Below are positions 62,335-64,000 of a DNA stretch of 64,000 bases, piece after piece. The notes beneath the pieces are model-generated. The model was not told where the DNA came from, did no database searches, and saw only the letters and a list, made by a program, of their open reading frames with translations. The DNA is from Trichobilharzia regenti. Lineage: Eukaryota; Platyhelminthes; Trematoda; Strigeidida; Schistosomatidae. The position numbers and the translations under genes are program-made. Each line of letters opens with the position of its first letter. Positions within the stretch are counted from its first letter, which is position 1. The stretch covers positions 31,247 to 95,246 of the forward strand of contig CALYDD020000376.1 of assembly GCA_944472135.2 (NCBI GenBank), read 5' to 3'.

Positions 62335-62845
62335 CGTTTCTGAATAAGATCCGGATTTTCAACTCCAAAGTAAAGTCAGTCAGTGCTACTCACCATATGG
62401 ATCAGAGACTTGGTGAGTCATAAAGAGCATCTTCAACAAACTTCAGACCTTCAATAACAGTTGTCTTCGCTCAATACTCAAGATCAGATGACCGGTCAGA
62501 AAAGATCGGCAACAAGGAGGGGTTCTGGCAACGAACGAACCAACCAGGAACCGATTGTGCAACAAATATGCAGGAAGAAATGGAGGTGGGTTGGATTGGC
62601 CATACTCTGAGAAAACAAATCATCAAGTGACGTCACTAGACAAGCCATTGCTCGAGAGGAACCCAAAAGAGAGTCGGCGAGTTGGTCATCCAGAGGTGAC
62701 TTAAAGGTCATGTGAAGAGGAGATGAAACCATGTGGGCAGACTTGAAGCGGGGTGAAAACGTTGACAGAGAAAACCGAACGCAATGGTGACTTGGGCGGC
62801 TGAAGTCTCCTATGTTCCTCTAGGGATTAAAAGAAATAATAATAA
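62335..62845 (+). mobile_element. RTE-like LINE family II, 3' part
   Basis: The plus strand has GATCCGGATTTTCAACTCCA ('RIFNSK'), ACTTCAGACCTTCAATAACAG, GGAAGAAATGGAGGTGGGTTGG and the 3' end ATGTTCCTCTAGGGATTAAA followed by (AAT)n at about 62835-62845. Confidence 0.75.
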
Positions 62846-63155
62846 TATTGTACCATTTCACATGGAAGATAGAACGCAGGCGATAAAGAGAGAGAGAGAA
62901 GAAGATATACATAAGACAAATTATGAAGCCAAATAACTCAATTGATATGATTATATAAGCAGCAATAATCTATTCACGAAACCTGATCATCCACTTATCA
63001 ATACTGCAAAGCCACTATATGATAACTGAAATAAAATTATCTCTCATAACATGAAACTACATTCTGCCACAATGCTCATCAATGCTCAAGTCATCAGGAT
63101 CACCAATATCTCCGATTGTAGCAGATATAATATTCATGGATAGGTGGAAAAGCAT
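62846..63155. other. Unassigned sequence
   Basis: Starts with a scrap of RTE-like family I (CCATTTCACATGGAAGATAG). The rest may be the 5' flank of the Penelope element that follows. Confidence 0.3.
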
Positions 63156-63159
63156 AGCG

Positions 63160-64000
63160 ATTGAAACGTTCAGATCCCCTTACCCCAAAAAGTATGGTGG
63201 AGGTATGTAGATGACATAAGATATAGATAGATTTTTTCGAACACATCAACTCGATGGTGGAGGCAATTCAATTCACTTATGATGAATTGAAAAGTCAGGA
63301 AGGAAGGGGAACTTCCAATGTTAGATTGCAACGTAAAAAGGAAAGAAGATGGGGAAGTAAAACACACAGGTGTGTGTTTACAGGAAACCCACACATTCAA
63401 ACAGATACTTGGAATTCTGATCATTCCATCCTATGTCAGTGAAAATAAGACTGGTGAAGTGTTTAAATGACAGGGCACAAAAACTAAGAAGTTCCAAGGA
63501 AAATCCAAGACAGGAAGTGATACACATAAAAGAAGCCTTGAAACTTAATAATTACCGGATAAATTAGTCAAGAAATATGTAAGGAAATGTAAAAATAAAA
63601 TAAATAATGATAATAGCAATAGTGATAATAATTATGTTAATGACGACACCAGCAATAAGGAATCTAAATCATCAGTAGTAATTCCATACAAGGAAGGGAC
63701 CTCGAAAACCACCTTACGCAGAATTCTTAACAAGGCAGGAATAAAAGTAGCATTCAAACCAACCACAAACTCAATTAGAAACAAGCTTTGTCGGTTAAAG
63801 GATCAATCCTGTGGAGTCTTTAAAACAAAACAATTTAGTTTATCTAATACCCTGCAATGATTGCCAGTGAGGTCAAGTACATAGGTCAAAGTAGTAGAAC
63901 AAGGGCAATCAGACCAGCCGAGCATAAAAACCTAGCAAAATCTAGATTGGTTGACCCAAATAAGATAAGAAATGTAGAAAACTCAGTACATGCAGTCACA
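63160..64000 (+). mobile_element. Penelope-like element, RT to GIY-YIG, running off the window
   Basis: Plus-strand pieces in several frames are AIQFTYDELKSQEGRGTSNV and CVFTGNPHIQTDTWN-like ('YRKPTHT..YL') at 63254-63442, LVKCLNDRAQKLRSSKENPR near 63450-63510, IPYKEGTSKTTLRRILNKAG near 63685-63740, AFKPTTNSIRNKLC, and YVGQSSRTRAIRPAEHKNLA-like (GIY-YIG with YVG) near 63880-63935. Frameshifts and stops show it is inactive. It is the same lineage as 22680-23840. Confidence 0.75.

Overview
The window looks like nuclear DNA of a blood fluke (schistosomatid trematode, Schistosoma-like). The evidence is SINEs that pair a tRNA-like Pol III head with a hammerhead-ribozyme-like domain (the Smalpha type), dense LINE and Penelope-like relics, 4-bp-TSD LTR elements, high AT content and spliced host exons. 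There are no bacterial-style operons and no CRISPR array. About three quarters of the 64 kb can be assigned to mobile elements.

Host gene. On the minus strand, the last three coding exons of a TPRG1/TPRG1L-like gene (hSac2-type domain) lie at 60531-60704, 42674-42890 and 39307-39420. Their splice sites and phases agree (phase 2, then phase 0) and the reading frame ends in a stop. The 5' exons were not found and probably lie beyond the right end. The intron between the first two of these exons is about 17.6 kb and is the most remarkable part of the window.

Palindrome. That intron holds a near-perfect inverted duplication of about 15.3 kb (about 43364-58670, centre near 51616, spacer at most 20 bp). 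Each arm carries an intact two-ORF CR1-like LINE (371 aa PHD-finger ORF1 and 946 aa endonuclease/RT ORF2), arranged 5' end to 5' end. Each arm also carries the same outward flank: a Penelope tail interrupted by an RTE-like LINE, a Penelope GIY-YIG relic, a hammerhead SINE and an RTE-like 3' end. The arms differ by substitutions, by a 126-bp indel, and by a 1060-bp LTR element (identical LTRs, 4-bp TSD) present only in the left arm.

Layout. 1-9650: Penelope relic, RTE-like family I and II fragments, SINEs and a tRNA-Glu pseudogene. 9648-11400: internally deleted LTR element, telomere-like tract and solo LTR. 11400-22600: SINEs, LINE fragments and AT-rich sequence. 22600-25000: two Penelope-like relics. 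25600-34000: SINEs, RTE-like copies, solo LTR, a GC-rich unknown insertion and a Penelope relic with inverted ends. 34400-37500: LINE, Penelope and SINE relics. 39300-60700: 3' part of the host gene with its repeat-filled introns. 60769-64000: LTR, RTE-like copies and a Penelope element running off the end.

Family names used here: 'RTE-like family I' has a (GACA)n-type tail and the C-terminal LRWLGHVLRMP motif. 'RTE-like family II' has an (ATT)n tail and an SVLLYGSETW motif. Clade assignment of these degraded LINEs comes from motif recall and was not tested by alignment.
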